Assembly (NCBI GenBank): GCA_030040295.1
Contig: JASHTZ010000686.1
Coordinates: forward strand, 1 to 9,900
Direction of reading: 5' to 3'
DNA from: Terriglobia bacterium
GTDB lineage: Bacteria > Acidobacteriota > Terriglobia > UBA7540
Length of the DNA: 9,900 bases
The notes beneath the pieces were generated by a model. The model saw nothing but the letters and a program-made list of their open reading frames with translations, had not been told where the DNA came from and did not search any database. The translations under genes and the position numbers were made by a program. Shown here piece after piece: positions 1 to 7,186 of the stretch. The stretch's first letter is position 1; every line of letters starts with the position of its first letter.

Positions 1-1057
1 AGTTAAAGAGCATCTTCCGGTGAACCATGATGGTTTGCAGTAATCCCTCATGCCAGCGCTTTCGCTGGCCGGCAAGAACTCTGCGGCTGTCGGGCAATTC
101 CGTCCAGCACACTGCGTCGGGCGCGAGCTGGATCCGCCAATCCAGCCCCCTTTCACGCGCGTAGCGGTGCATGCGGAGCACCAACTCGAAGTCCTCCGTC
201 ACGGTGTCCGTGGCATAACCTCCGGCTGCAATCACCGCGGCCTTTTGGAACAGCCCGAACGCACCGGGAATAATGAGGAGCCCGTTCACCAGGCTCCACG
301 CGGTGCGGCCGGCAAGAAAACTGCGCAGGTATTCGATGACTTGAATGATGACCCAGAAATTCAGAAGCAAATTCGGCCGGCGAATACGCCCCCCGTCAAC
401 AATCGAGCCGTTTATTCCGCGCACCACGCCGCCCACGGCCACGACGTGCTCGGGATCTTCCAAAACCAGCCGGAGCGCATGCGAAACCGCTTCCGGCTCG
501 AAGAGCGAGTCGGCGTCCATGCCGATGAAGTAGGCCGCCTGGGAAAAATTGATTCCGGCGTTGATGGCATCGGCCTTTCCCCCGTTCACCTTGTCCACCA
601 CCACCACGCGTGGTTCAATGGTTGAGGTGTAGATGGCCTTGACGGGTTTGGTGGGCAGCCCGGCGCTCGACTGCACTTCAGACTTGCGCATCGAGAATGA
701 CCGGATCAATTCGTCCAGCGTTCCGTCCTTGCTGCCATCGTTCACCACCACCACTTCCAGGCGGCTGTAGTGCAGCGCCAGCAGTGAGTGGATGCTGTGA
801 GCGATGACCCGCTCCTCGTTGTAGGCAGGCACGATGAGCGTCACAGCGGGAATCAGGCCCTTCAAGTCTTCAAGCGCCTCAAAATCGATGGGATGCGTCA
901 GGGTATTTTGGCTGTATTTGCGGCAATACCAGAAGGAGAGAACCAGCAACGCCAGATTGAGCAGGAAGTAGGAGGCGAAGTAAGTGAAGATCACCGCCTC
1001 AAATCCATACATGACCCAATGGATAACCGCTTCCAAAATGACGTTGAATTGGTTCAC
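1..1057 (-). CDS. Processive family-2 glycosyltransferase (PgaC/BcsA-like), 3' end outside window
   Basis: This gene reads leftward off the window edge, so only the first 352 codons are visible. An N-terminal hydrophobic segment (about residues 16-43) is followed by a GT-A catalytic domain. It carries VPAYNE (76-81), NDGSKDGT (105-112), the metal-binding GMDADS (DxD, 179-184), TED (287-289, catalytic base) and QRKRW (QxxRW, 331-335). This set is typical of membrane-embedded processive synthases that polymerise a UDP-sugar and pass the chain across the inner membrane, such as PgaC, hyaluronan and cellulose synthases. The C-terminal membrane helices would lie beyond base 1. I chose the GTG at 1057 because it overlaps the TGA of the upstream HEAT gene as GTGA, has an AGGCAGG-like ribosome site just upstream, and no ATG precedes it in frame. 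Translational coupling to the HEAT protein is likely. The substrate cannot be read from the sequence; poly-N-acetylglucosamine is one guess. Confidence 0.9.
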   Translation of the reverse strand, partial: MNQFNVILEAVIHWVMYGFEAVIFTYFASYFLLNLALLVLSFWYCRKYSQNTLTHPIDFEALEDLKGLIPAVTLIVPAYNEERVIAHSIHSLLALHYSRLEVVVVNDGSKDGTLDELIRSFSMRKSEVQSSAGLPTKPVKAIYTSTIEPRVVVVDKVNGGKADAINAGINFSQAAYFIGMDADSLFEPEAVSHALRLVLEDPEHVVAVGGVVRGINGSIVDGGRIRRPNLLLNFWVIIQVIEYLRSFLAGRTAWSLVNGLLIIPGAFGLFQKAAVIAAGGYATDTVTEDFELVLRMHRYARERGLDWRIQLAPDAVCWTELPDSRRVLAGQRKRWHEGLLQTIMVHRKMLFN

Positions 1058-2415
1058 GATGGGCCTGCCTGTGAGGCATTATGAGCCACTGGGACCGGCT
1101 CAGATTCCAGAATGGCCCGCGCGACTCGTGGATCGCAACGGGAATCCTGGGCGAGCGCGACGAGCTGGGTGTGAACCTGTGGCTGGGGAGCTTCCAGAAG
1201 CAGTTGGGCGATTCGCAGTCGAATGTCCGCGTCCGGGTAGAGCAGCACGAAACTCTCCAGCGTGGAACTAACACCCGCCGCAATCAGCACGCTCAGGAAA
1301 TCCCGGCTGGCCTCTGCCCGCGCACTGGAGGGATCGGCGAGGTCGCGCGCCAAACCGTCCAGGAAACCAGCGCGCTCCCACTCCGAGATCAAAATCTCAA
1401 AATTGGCGCGCGGCTTCGTGCGCAGAACCTCTACCGCCAGATCGACGGCCATGCCCTGGATCTTGCGCAGGGCGTAGGCCGCACGCGAGCTCACTTCTCG
1501 CACCTCGTCATCCAAAGCCACGAGTGCGATTCCAGCGCCTTCCGGCTTGCCGATATCACCCAGCGAGTTCAGGGCTCGCAGGCGCACAAACCACACAGGA
1601 TCGTACGCCAGAATCGCCAGCGCCTCGAGGGAAGGCGGGTCGGAAATACGGGCCAATGCACGCGCCACCTTGGCGCGAACTTCGGGATAAGAATCGCGCG
1701 CTGTGGCCGTAAGGTCCGTGAGCACGCTCGCGTCCGCTATTTCCGAAAGCGCCCACGCGCCGATGTGCCGCAAGCGGTCATCCGGCGATTTCAGCAGTTG
1801 CCTCAAGCTCCTCGGCTCACCTCGAGCGCAGGAAGCGAGCACTGCGGTGAGGGTGATGTCCGGGATGATTCGCGGCAGGTGCGGAAGCGCCTCAACCAAG
1901 GCGGGGACCGCCGCGCGCGCCTTCAGCCGGCCCAGACTCAGCACGCTCGAGAGCGCCACCTTTGGCGAGCCATCGCGTAGCGCCTGCGCCAGCGCCTCAA
2001 CGCCGCGCGGATCGGGAAAGTAGCCGAGCATTCGCGCCGCGCGCACCCGCTCGAGAGTCCTCCCCTTCTGCAGGCGCCGAATCCATCCGGCGTGGATATT
2101 GCTCGCCGAAACTGCCTCGAGAAATCCGGCGTGGTTTTCCTCACCGGAAAAAGAGCTCTCACCCACCAGGACCTCTTCAATGGCTTCGCGGTCCTCGCGC
2201 CGAGCCACGGCCCACAGTCCTTCGAGACTCTGCACGTCATACGGGGGTACAATCAGGCTGGCATATCCGAGGCGCCGCGTTCCACGCGAAAGGTTTTGCG
2301 AGTACCGGACCTGCATCAGGAAAAACATGCCCACGCCCAGCACGAAGTTGCAAAGGGCGAGCACGATGAGCGCGGTCTCGAAAAACTCCAGTGAAGGGGC
2401 GGACACTTCCAGCAT
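1054..2415 (-). CDS. Membrane-anchored HEAT-repeat protein, partner of the glycosyltransferase
   Basis: The protein has 453 residues. One strongly hydrophobic helix near the N-terminus (about 11-36, rich in L, V, F) is followed by a basic stretch (YSQNLSRGTRR), which predicts an N-out/C-in single-pass inner-membrane anchor. From about residue 119 to 320 there are roughly 30-residue HEAT units (for example RAARMLGYFPDPRGVEALAQ, RHIGAWALSEIADASVL, VRLRALNSLGDIG). The last 130 residues are helical and more divergent. HEAT solenoids bind proteins and have no catalytic function. The reading frame is open back to 2583, but ATG 2415 is preferred: AGGA lies 8 nt upstream, and the membrane segment then sits at the N-terminus as expected. 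Its stop overlaps the glycosyltransferase start by 4 nt, so the two products are probably made together. A scaffold or regulator of the synthase is an inference from position only. Confidence 0.85.
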   Translation of the reverse strand: MLEVSAPSLEFFETALIVLALCNFVLGVGMFFLMQVRYSQNLSRGTRRLGYASLIVPPYDVQSLEGLWAVARREDREAIEEVLVGESSFSGEENHAGFLEAVSASNIHAGWIRRLQKGRTLERVRAARMLGYFPDPRGVEALAQALRDGSPKVALSSVLSLGRLKARAAVPALVEALPHLPRIIPDITLTAVLASCARGEPRSLRQLLKSPDDRLRHIGAWALSEIADASVLTDLTATARDSYPEVRAKVARALARISDPPSLEALAILAYDPVWFVRLRALNSLGDIGKPEGAGIALVALDDEVREVSSRAAYALRKIQGMAVDLAVEVLRTKPRANFEILISEWERAGFLDGLARDLADPSSARAEASRDFLSVLIAAGVSSTLESFVLLYPDADIRLRIAQLLLEAPQPQVHTQLVALAQDSRCDPRVARAILESEPVPVAHNASQAGPS

Positions 2416-2837
2416 GGTTTCCGTCCTGATCTCCTTCGAACCTACGTGCCTTTGCCGGCCTCCGGCGGGATTGCGCGATTCACCGAGGCGAAATGAGCTC
2501 ATCTTATCATGTCCGAGCAGTTGGTTTCCAAATCCGAGCGGCGAAACAATCACACGCCGGCGCTCTCGCTCCCTTGCGCACAAGATCGAGCACGGGTGTC
2601 CACACCCACGGTACCCGCTCGCGATCCGAACGAGACCCGGGACAACCGCGCTTTATTGCAAATCTTTGTGAGGGGAGAGGCGGGAGGTGCCGCAACCAGC
2701 AAGCCAAGACGCGCTGGCGACCAGGATGGAGTCGCCGGGCCAGCGATTGTGCGCGCCATCCTGAGAGGCGAGCGGCATCCCTGGGCGAGTTGAAAGCCTT
2801 CCTCGAGTTCCTGTTTGCGCGTACGGAGGACGCCAGG
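2416..2837. other. 422-bp intergenic stretch without a convincing gene
   Basis: This lies between the end of the CheX gene and the start of the HEAT gene, both on the minus strand. Short open frames here (up to about 116 codons, mostly Arg/Ala/Pro/Ser-rich) lack recognisable domains or good ribosome sites, and I treat them as chance frames in GC-rich DNA. The stretch should hold the promoter of the HEAT-glycosyltransferase pair and the end of the CheX transcript. A weak extended -10-like TGATAAGAT lies on the minus strand around 2503-2511, without a good -35. I see no strong stem followed by a T-run. It also contains the perfect 14-bp palindrome at 2594-2607. Confidence 0.5.
2594..2607. repeat. 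Perfect 14-bp palindrome (possible operator)
   Basis: GGGTGTCCACACCC is an exact inverted repeat of 6-bp arms around a CC centre. It lies in the gene-free stretch about 180 bp upstream of the HEAT-glycosyltransferase pair. It is too short and has too small a loop for a terminator, and no T-run follows. A binding site for a dimeric regulator is possible, but a chance palindrome in GC-rich DNA is also plausible. Confidence 0.2.
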
Positions 2838-3407
2838 TCAATTTCCGTGCAAATCAAGCGTCAACCAGAGAAGAGTGCCACCGAAAGTTCTGGACACCTG
2901 CATGCGCATGCCATCGGTGAGAGGATAAAGTTGGTAATCGCTTCCGCTCACTACGGTGGGCACGGAGAGCCAGCATTGCGCAGCGAGGTCGGAAACCCGG
3001 ACTTTGAATGACCCCGCCACCATGTTGCAGATTTCGCCCAAGGCGTCGCGGATGGTCTCCTGCGAAGGGCGTTCGATGGTCTCGAGCATCTTGGCGGTGA
3101 TGCCGGCGGCCGTTTCCAGGCTGCAACGGAAGCTCAGGACGCCACACAGCTCGCCCGCGAGTCCAATCATGGCGGTGTAATCGGCGACGCGCGGCAGGGT
3201 TACCTGACCGCAGGAGCCTAGGGAGATTCCCACCATCATCTCGAAGACTTCCGTGACGGCGCTGTCCAGCGCAAGGGTGAACCGCTGCTGGGTTTCGTCG
3301 CGAGGGAGCGAGGCGAGCTTGATGGCCGCCTCGCTGGGGCCCGATGATTTGGCAGACAGGATGAGTTGCACTCGGCCCGGGCGGGGCGCCTGCGTCTGAG
3401 AATTCAT
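2838..3407 (-). CDS. cheX: CheX-type CheY-phosphate phosphatase
   Basis: The protein has 189 residues. Residues about 45-186 match the CheC/CheX/FliY phosphatase fold. The signature D-x3-E-x2-N is complete in DALGEICNMVAGSFK (121-135), with D121, E125 and N128. In CheX, the Glu and Asn insert into the CheY active site and position water for hydrolysis of the aspartyl phosphate. Only one such helix motif is visible, as in CheX rather than the two-motif CheC. The protein is longer than a usual CheX (about 155 residues) because of a polar N-terminal extension of about 40 residues. ATG 3407 lies 2 nt after the stop of the response-regulator gene and has AGGTG about 9 nt upstream, so it belongs to the same operon. 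Its obvious substrate is the CheY encoded just upstream. Confidence 0.88.
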   Translation of the reverse strand: MNSQTQAPRPGRVQLILSAKSSGPSEAAIKLASLPRDETQQRFTLALDSAVTEVFEMMVGISLGSCGQVTLPRVADYTAMIGLAGELCGVLSFRCSLETAAGITAKMLETIERPSQETIRDALGEICNMVAGSFKVRVSDLAAQCWLSVPTVVSGSDYQLYPLTDGMRMQVSRTFGGTLLWLTLDLHGN

Positions 3408-3409
3408 TC

Positions 3410-3790
3410 TTACACCTGAAGTAGTGGAATAACCCGCTCTTTGATTTGATCGGGCGTGAAGGGTTTGCGGATGTAGCCCTTCGCCCCGTTGGTAATAGCC
3501 TGGATCACCCGCGCCTCGCCGGCGTCGGTGGTAATCATCACAATGGGCACGCCTTTAGCGTTGTCTACGCCCTGAATTTGCCGGACCAATTCCAATCCGT
3601 CCATGGCCGGCATGTTGATGTCGCTGAGGATCAGGTCCACGCGCGTCTGCTGCAAACGGGCGAGTGCTTCCATTCCGTTGCTCGCCTCAAATACTTCCTT
3701 CAGTTTGAGGCCCGCTTGGCGGAGGGAGCGGTCCACAATCTTCCGCATCACGGAGGAGTCGTCTACGATCAACACATTGAGCTCGGGCAT
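3410..3790 (-). CDS. cheY: Single-domain response regulator, CheY-like
   Basis: A 126-residue receiver domain with no output domain. All key residues fall at the classical CheY positions: acidic pair D10/D11, phospho-acceptor D57 (in SDINMPAMDG), T87, Y106 and K109 (in YIRKPF). It should therefore take phosphate from a histidine kinase and act by protein contact, for example at the flagellar switch or on the neighbouring HDOD protein. No kinase is encoded in the window. ATG 3790 is chosen over upstream in-frame starts because the receiver fold begins right there (PELNVLIVDDS), GAGGG lies 6 nt upstream, and the start is 2 nt after the HDOD stop. The longer frame reaching 3946 only overlaps the HDOD gene. 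Tight spacing on both sides indicates one transcript with the HDOD and cheX genes. Confidence 0.93.
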   Translation of the reverse strand: MPELNVLIVDDSSVMRKIVDRSLRQAGLKLKEVFEASNGMEALARLQQTRVDLILSDINMPAMDGLELVRQIQGVDNAKGVPIVMITTDAGEARVIQAITNGAKGYIRKPFTPDQIKERVIPLLQV

Positions 3791-3792
3791 AT

Positions 3793-4833
3793 TTAACCCT
3801 CGTCCTCGCGGAACGGATTCCTGGGAATTCCGCCCCCAAACAGTCCGGACGCGCCGTATTCCATCAACTGAATGAGGTGGAGAAAATCGGTTTCCAGCAT
3901 TTCGGCCAACTTCTCGGCCTCGGCCGGCTGGAGTTGGGGCAAACAATTTTGCAGGATGGCCTGATCCAGATTGTTGCCCGGCTCAGAAATTTCCGGAGGC
4001 ATTCCTCCCATGGTCACGCCGCGCCGGCCGCAGAACTGGTCAGCCGCCGCCACAATTCCCACCAAATGCGGGTCCTGGGTGGCTTCCTGGGGGGTGTGGT
4101 GGAACTCCATCACCTCCAGCAGAGCGGGAGGGAAATTCCAGGAAATCCCGATCCACCGCCCCACCTCACAATGATCGGCACCAAAGCGCTCGCGCTCGAG
4201 TTCCACTGACTCGCTCCAAGTGTAAGTCGGGGCGGGTTCGGACCTCCGCGGCTCGTTCGAAGCGATCACGAGGAGAGGGAGAACACCAATATCGTGCAAT
4301 AGGCCGGCCAGATAAGCTTGCTCGGGCTGAGGGTAGGAAATTGCCCGCGCCAGCCGTTCGCTGAGCGTCGCGGTGAGGAAACAGTGCTGCCAGAACGATT
4401 GCACATCCTCCGAAGCCACCTGGTGCCCCGCGTACTGAACCAATGAGCAGGTCAGAACCATCGTCCGCAGTCTTTCGGTCCCCACTAGAATGATGGCGTG
4501 CTCCAGTTTCGTGATGCGCTCGCGGAAACCCATGAAGGCGGAATTACACAGGCGCAGAACCTGCGCCGTAAGGCTGGGGTCCGTCCTCAAAACTTCCCCA
4601 ACGCGCTTCAGGTTGACGGGATTGGCCGCCAGGAGGCTGTTGAGTTCGAACACATAGGCCGGCAGTGTGGGTAGCCCTTCGGAAAGTCCCGCCATCAGTG
4701 CGAGCTTGCGGCTCTGTTTTGTCTCGGGATCTTCGGTATTCAGTGATGCGGGGCGTTCAGGCGGGTGCGTAAGCCCCGCGTCTTCAACCTTCTCCCAAGA
4801 TGTCTGCTCCGCCGGCGCTTTCGAAAGGTGCAT
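3793..4833 (-). CDS. HDOD-domain signalling protein
   Basis: The protein has 346 residues. A polar, low-complexity N-terminus (1-45) precedes an HDOD domain from about 50 to 250: LPTLPAYVFELNSLL, then RTDPSLTAQVLRLCNSA, then KLEHAIILVGTERLRTMVL, then AYLAGLLHDIGVL with H180/D181. HDOD proteins are non-enzymatic HD relatives that work as protein-interaction modules in motility, cell-cycle and development control, often beside response regulators. The C-terminal 80 residues are helical and not assigned. The start at 4833 was chosen over in-frame codons back to 5046 because a sigma-28 promoter at 4856-4882 would start the transcript near 4849, upstream of 4833 but downstream of the longer starts. 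The leader carries a G-rich GGTGGGGAGA just before ATG. It is the first gene of the HDOD-cheY-cheX operon. Confidence 0.88.
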   Translation of the reverse strand: MHLSKAPAEQTSWEKVEDAGLTHPPERPASLNTEDPETKQSRKLALMAGLSEGLPTLPAYVFELNSLLAANPVNLKRVGEVLRTDPSLTAQVLRLCNSAFMGFRERITKLEHAIILVGTERLRTMVLTCSLVQYAGHQVASEDVQSFWQHCFLTATLSERLARAISYPQPEQAYLAGLLHDIGVLPLLVIASNEPRRSEPAPTYTWSESVELERERFGADHCEVGRWIGISWNFPPALLEVMEFHHTPQEATQDPHLVGIVAAADQFCGRRGVTMGGMPPEISEPGNNLDQAILQNCLPQLQPAEAEKLAEMLETDFLHLIQLMEYGASGLFGGGIPRNPFREDEG

Positions 4834-4855
4834 TCTCCCCACCCGCTCGTTTATA

Positions 4856-4882
4856 ATATCGGCATTATTCCCATCGTCTTTA
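4856..4882 (-). promoter_or_regulatory. Sigma-28 (FliA)-type promoter of the HDOD-cheY-cheX operon
   Basis: Read on the minus strand, the site is TAAA (4882-4879), a 15-nt spacer, then GCCGATAT (4863-4856). The enterobacterial FliA consensus is TAAA-N15-GCCGATAA, so 11 of 12 core bases match at the exact spacing. The predicted transcription start is about 4849, giving a leader of roughly 16 nt that still contains the ribosome site before ATG 4833. A flagellar sigma factor driving a CheY/CheX operon is biologically coherent. Whether this organism's sigma-28 has the same specificity is inferred. Confidence 0.72.
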
Positions 4883-5004
4883 GTTGACAGGTGTGAGAAA
4901 TTTGAGGTGATGCGAGTACTGCCGCAGTCGCGTAATGGACTAAGAATGAAGGACTTGGGCCACAGGGCCGGGCTGAGCCGCGAAATTCCGGAATTGATAA
5001 AGCC

Positions 5005-5010
5005 TATAAT
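5005..5010 (+). promoter_or_regulatory. Possible sigma-70 -10 element for the methyltransferase gene
   Basis: A perfect TATAAT hexamer lies 50 bp upstream of the methyltransferase ATG. The expected -35 position (about 4982-4987, GAAATT) matches TTGACA poorly, so this would be a weak or activator-dependent promoter. A perfect TTGACA occurs further upstream at 4884-4889, but nothing like TATAAT follows it at 16-19 nt. Confidence 0.3.
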
Positions 5011-5059
5011 CCCGAGTTCGAACTGCGGACGGGACCAAATCCACAATCTGAGGGTGGCA

Positions 5060-6076
5060 ATGACTAGAATTCCGTCTCCAGCGGGCGTGCTCGATCTTAT
5101 TCAAGCATTTCGCAGGTCGAAGACGATGTTCGTGGCGGTATCGCTGGGAATTTTTGACCGATTGGCCAAGGCCCCTTCTGACGCCCAGGCTCTCGCCGCT
5201 GCGCTGGGCGCCAATTCCGAGGCGATGGCTCGGCTGCTGGATTCTTGCGCCGCTCTCGGCCTCCTGAAAAAAAGTGCTTCGGAATACTCAAACTCTCCGG
5301 AGGCGCAAACCTACTTGACGCGCTCGAGCGCGAACACCCTCTCGGGCTACATCCTCTACTCCGATCGCGTGCTCTACCCGCTTTGGAAGAATTTCGAAGG
5401 AGCCATTCTCGAAGGCACCAATCGCTGGGAGCAGACGTTCGGCGGCTCGGGATCAATTTTCGACCACTTCTTCCGCACTGACGAAGCTCGAAGGGATTTC
5501 CTGAGCGGCATGGACGGCTACGGCCAATTGAGTTCGCCAGCCGTGGTCGCGGCATTTGATTTAGGGCGCTTCCACCGACTGGTGGACCTGGGCGGCGCCA
5601 CGGGCCATCTGGCGCTCGCCGCGTGCGCGCTTTATCCACCATTGCAAGCCGCGGTATTTGATCTGTCCGGCGTTATTGCCGTTGCACGTGAGTACATGCA
5701 GCGCTCGCCGCACGGGGATCGTGTGGCGTTGCTTGAGGGCGATTTTTTCACCGACCCGCTGCCCGAAGCCGACCTCTTCGTCCTCGGCCGAATCATTCAC
5801 GACTGGTCGGAGGAAAAAATCCGCAGGCTGCTCAAGAAAATCTGGGAGAAGTTGCCCCCGGCTGGCGCGCTGCTGATCGCCGAAAAACTTCTGAATGATG
5901 ATAAAACCGGTCCCCTGCCCGCGCTGATGCAGTCGCTCGGCATGCTGGTGTCCACGGAAGGCAAGGAACGTACACTCGCAGAATATACCGCCTTGCTCCG
6001 CGAGGCGGGTTTCACGAAGGTCGAGGGAAAAGTAACCGACTCGCCTCTGGATGCGATTCTGGCAACGAAGGGATGA
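5060..6076 (+). CDS. SAM-dependent O-methyltransferase (acetylserotonin/hydroxyindole O-methyltransferase-like)
   Basis: The protein has 338 residues, the usual length for the family. Residues about 8-95 form the winged-helix dimerisation domain (SKTMFVAVSLGIFDRLAK, then MARLLDSCAALGLL). The Rossmann methyltransferase domain follows, with SAM motif I VDLGGATGH (175-183), the acidic AVFDLSGV strand (198-205) that contacts the SAM ribose, GDFF (227-230), and the GRIIHDWSEEK helix (243-253). In that helix H247 is the expected catalytic base and D248 follows it; IAEKL (273-277) comes next. Plant-type and bacterial small-molecule O-methyltransferases and BchU share this layout, so the acceptor is probably a hydroxylated small molecule but cannot be named. 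ATG 5060 has GAGGG about 6 nt upstream and starts where homologues start; the frame further upstream is antisense to the HDOD gene. No biosynthetic partner genes lie nearby. Confidence 0.9.
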   Translation: MTRIPSPAGVLDLIQAFRRSKTMFVAVSLGIFDRLAKAPSDAQALAAALGANSEAMARLLDSCAALGLLKKSASEYSNSPEAQTYLTRSSANTLSGYILYSDRVLYPLWKNFEGAILEGTNRWEQTFGGSGSIFDHFFRTDEARRDFLSGMDGYGQLSSPAVVAAFDLGRFHRLVDLGGATGHLALAACALYPPLQAAVFDLSGVIAVAREYMQRSPHGDRVALLEGDFFTDPLPEADLFVLGRIIHDWSEEKIRRLLKKIWEKLPPAGALLIAEKLLNDDKTGPLPALMQSLGMLVSTEGKERTLAEYTALLREAGFTKVEGKVTDSPLDAILATKG

Positions 6077-6215
6077 TTATTTACCATGCTCTGACCCTTC
6101 CCGGCTGCTATTCATCTTTGGCACCGCCCAAGGCCAACGGCAATCCGGTAAGAACCTCCATTTTGGTGAAGGTCACCTTCTCATCAACGATTGCCGCAGC
6201 TTCCAGCCTGAACCC

Positions 6216-7177
6216 CTAATTCTTCACTGTCGCCGCATCGCTGGTCAGAACGTGCGCGATGAAGTCGAGCGCGCGCGGGTCCTTTGATTGCCCCAGCCAG
6301 AAAAATGCCTGCTTGCGAACCTCCATGTTGCGATTGTTCTCAGCCACCTGGATCAACAACGGAACGCCCTGATCGGCAGGGAGTTGGGTGAGCGCGAAGA
6401 CGGCGCACTTCTTCACCTGGGTGTCCGGATCGTTTTCGGCGGAAGCGCTGATGGCGCTTACGGCTTTCGCGCCGGCCTTGTGCGCCAGCCAGAACAGCGC
6501 CTGCCCGCGCAGCTTCGTGCTTTGGTCGTATCGCGCGACGTCGATGAGAGTATCCACAGCGCCGGGCGCGGGGCTGATGGAAAGCGCAAAGACGGCGTGG
6601 GCGCGCTGGTGAATTGCTGCATCGCAGCGTCGGCGGAGGGGTCGTCAGTGGAGGCAATCGCCGCGATGGCCGCGCCCGTGGACGGTTTCTCGTTGTCGGC
6701 TTGGACGCGCAGCACAAAGGCACGCAGAAATTCCACGCTCTCGGCGGGGCGCACTCCGGTGAGCCAATGGACAGGCATGCCGACGGCATCCACGCGGCAG
6801 CCATCATCGAACATGCGAATCTTTTCCACCTGATGCTTTTCGACGCGCAAAAAAATCAGGTTGTGCCGGTCAGTGGGTGATTCGAGATCGCCGGAGTCGT
6901 TGGGAATGCTCGACCCTTCTTCGAGGTTGGCGGTGCAGGACCTCCAACCATCGCCGTCGCCATTGCCGCGACGGCTTTCGACAGCCGGCAACACATAGGC
7001 GATCCAGGCGGGCCCCGAGTCGCGCGCCGTCACGTCCGCAATCGACGCGGACAGTCCCGCCGAGGCCGTTGACTGGTCCAGCTTGGCATGGATCAAGTTG
7101 GCCTGCTGCCCGTTTGCAGCCACAGTCGCCATCAAAAGAACACCCGCACAGCTTGCGAAAGAAAACTTCGCGCGCAT
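6216..7177 (-). pseudogene. Exported HEAT-repeat protein, broken by a frame change near 6600
   Basis: The 5' part (7177 to about 6600) encodes a signal peptide (about 1-24, ending near ANGQQA) and a beta-rich N-terminal domain to about residue 191, ending AAMQQFTS. In that frame the rest is Arg/Ser/Pro-rich nonsense, ending in a stop at 6458. Meanwhile the -1 frame encodes good HEAT sequence from HAVFALS (about 6599) to TAG at 6216. The HEAT units alternate 31-residue types beginning AVFAL, ALFWL, AVFAL, AFFWL, so the FWL-type unit expected before the first AVFAL is missing. The pattern fits a deletion of 3n+1 nt, probably including one repeat unit, though an assembly error is possible. ATG 7177 has AAAGGAG about 5 nt upstream and lies 9 nt after the TPR/HEAT stop, so it is the last gene of the sigma-factor operon. 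A shorter secreted product is possible, but repeat function would be lost. Confidence 0.8.
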
Positions 7178-7186
7178 AACGCTCCT

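Noticed and set aside
50..625. A 191-codon plus-strand open frame
   Set aside because: It is antisense to the glycosyltransferase, whose catalytic motifs are all on the minus strand; the plus-strand translation has no recognisable domain.
1081..1980. A 299-codon plus-strand open frame opposite the HEAT gene
   Set aside because: Its Arg/Gln-rich composition without domains is typical of a shadow frame in GC-rich DNA; the minus strand shows clear HEAT repeats.
2507..2857. Minus-strand frame of 116 codons in the gap after cheX
   Set aside because: It would need a TTG start inside cheX, is Arg/Pro/Ala-rich, has no domain and no good ribosome site.
3791..3946. Longer N-terminus for the CheY gene (start at 3946)
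   Set aside because: The receiver domain begins at ATG 3790, which has a good ribosome site; the extension only overlaps the end of the HDOD gene in another frame.
4884..4912. TTGACA at 4884-4889 as a -35 for the methyltransferase
   Set aside because: The hexamers 16-19 nt downstream (such as GTGATG and TGATGC) do not resemble TATAAT; the overlap with the sigma-28 -35 is probably coincidental.
6140..6200. Short inverted repeats (GAAGG/CCTTC and GGTGA/TCACC) between the convergent genes as a terminator
   Set aside because: Arms are only 5 bp with 3-nt loops and no T-run follows in either direction.
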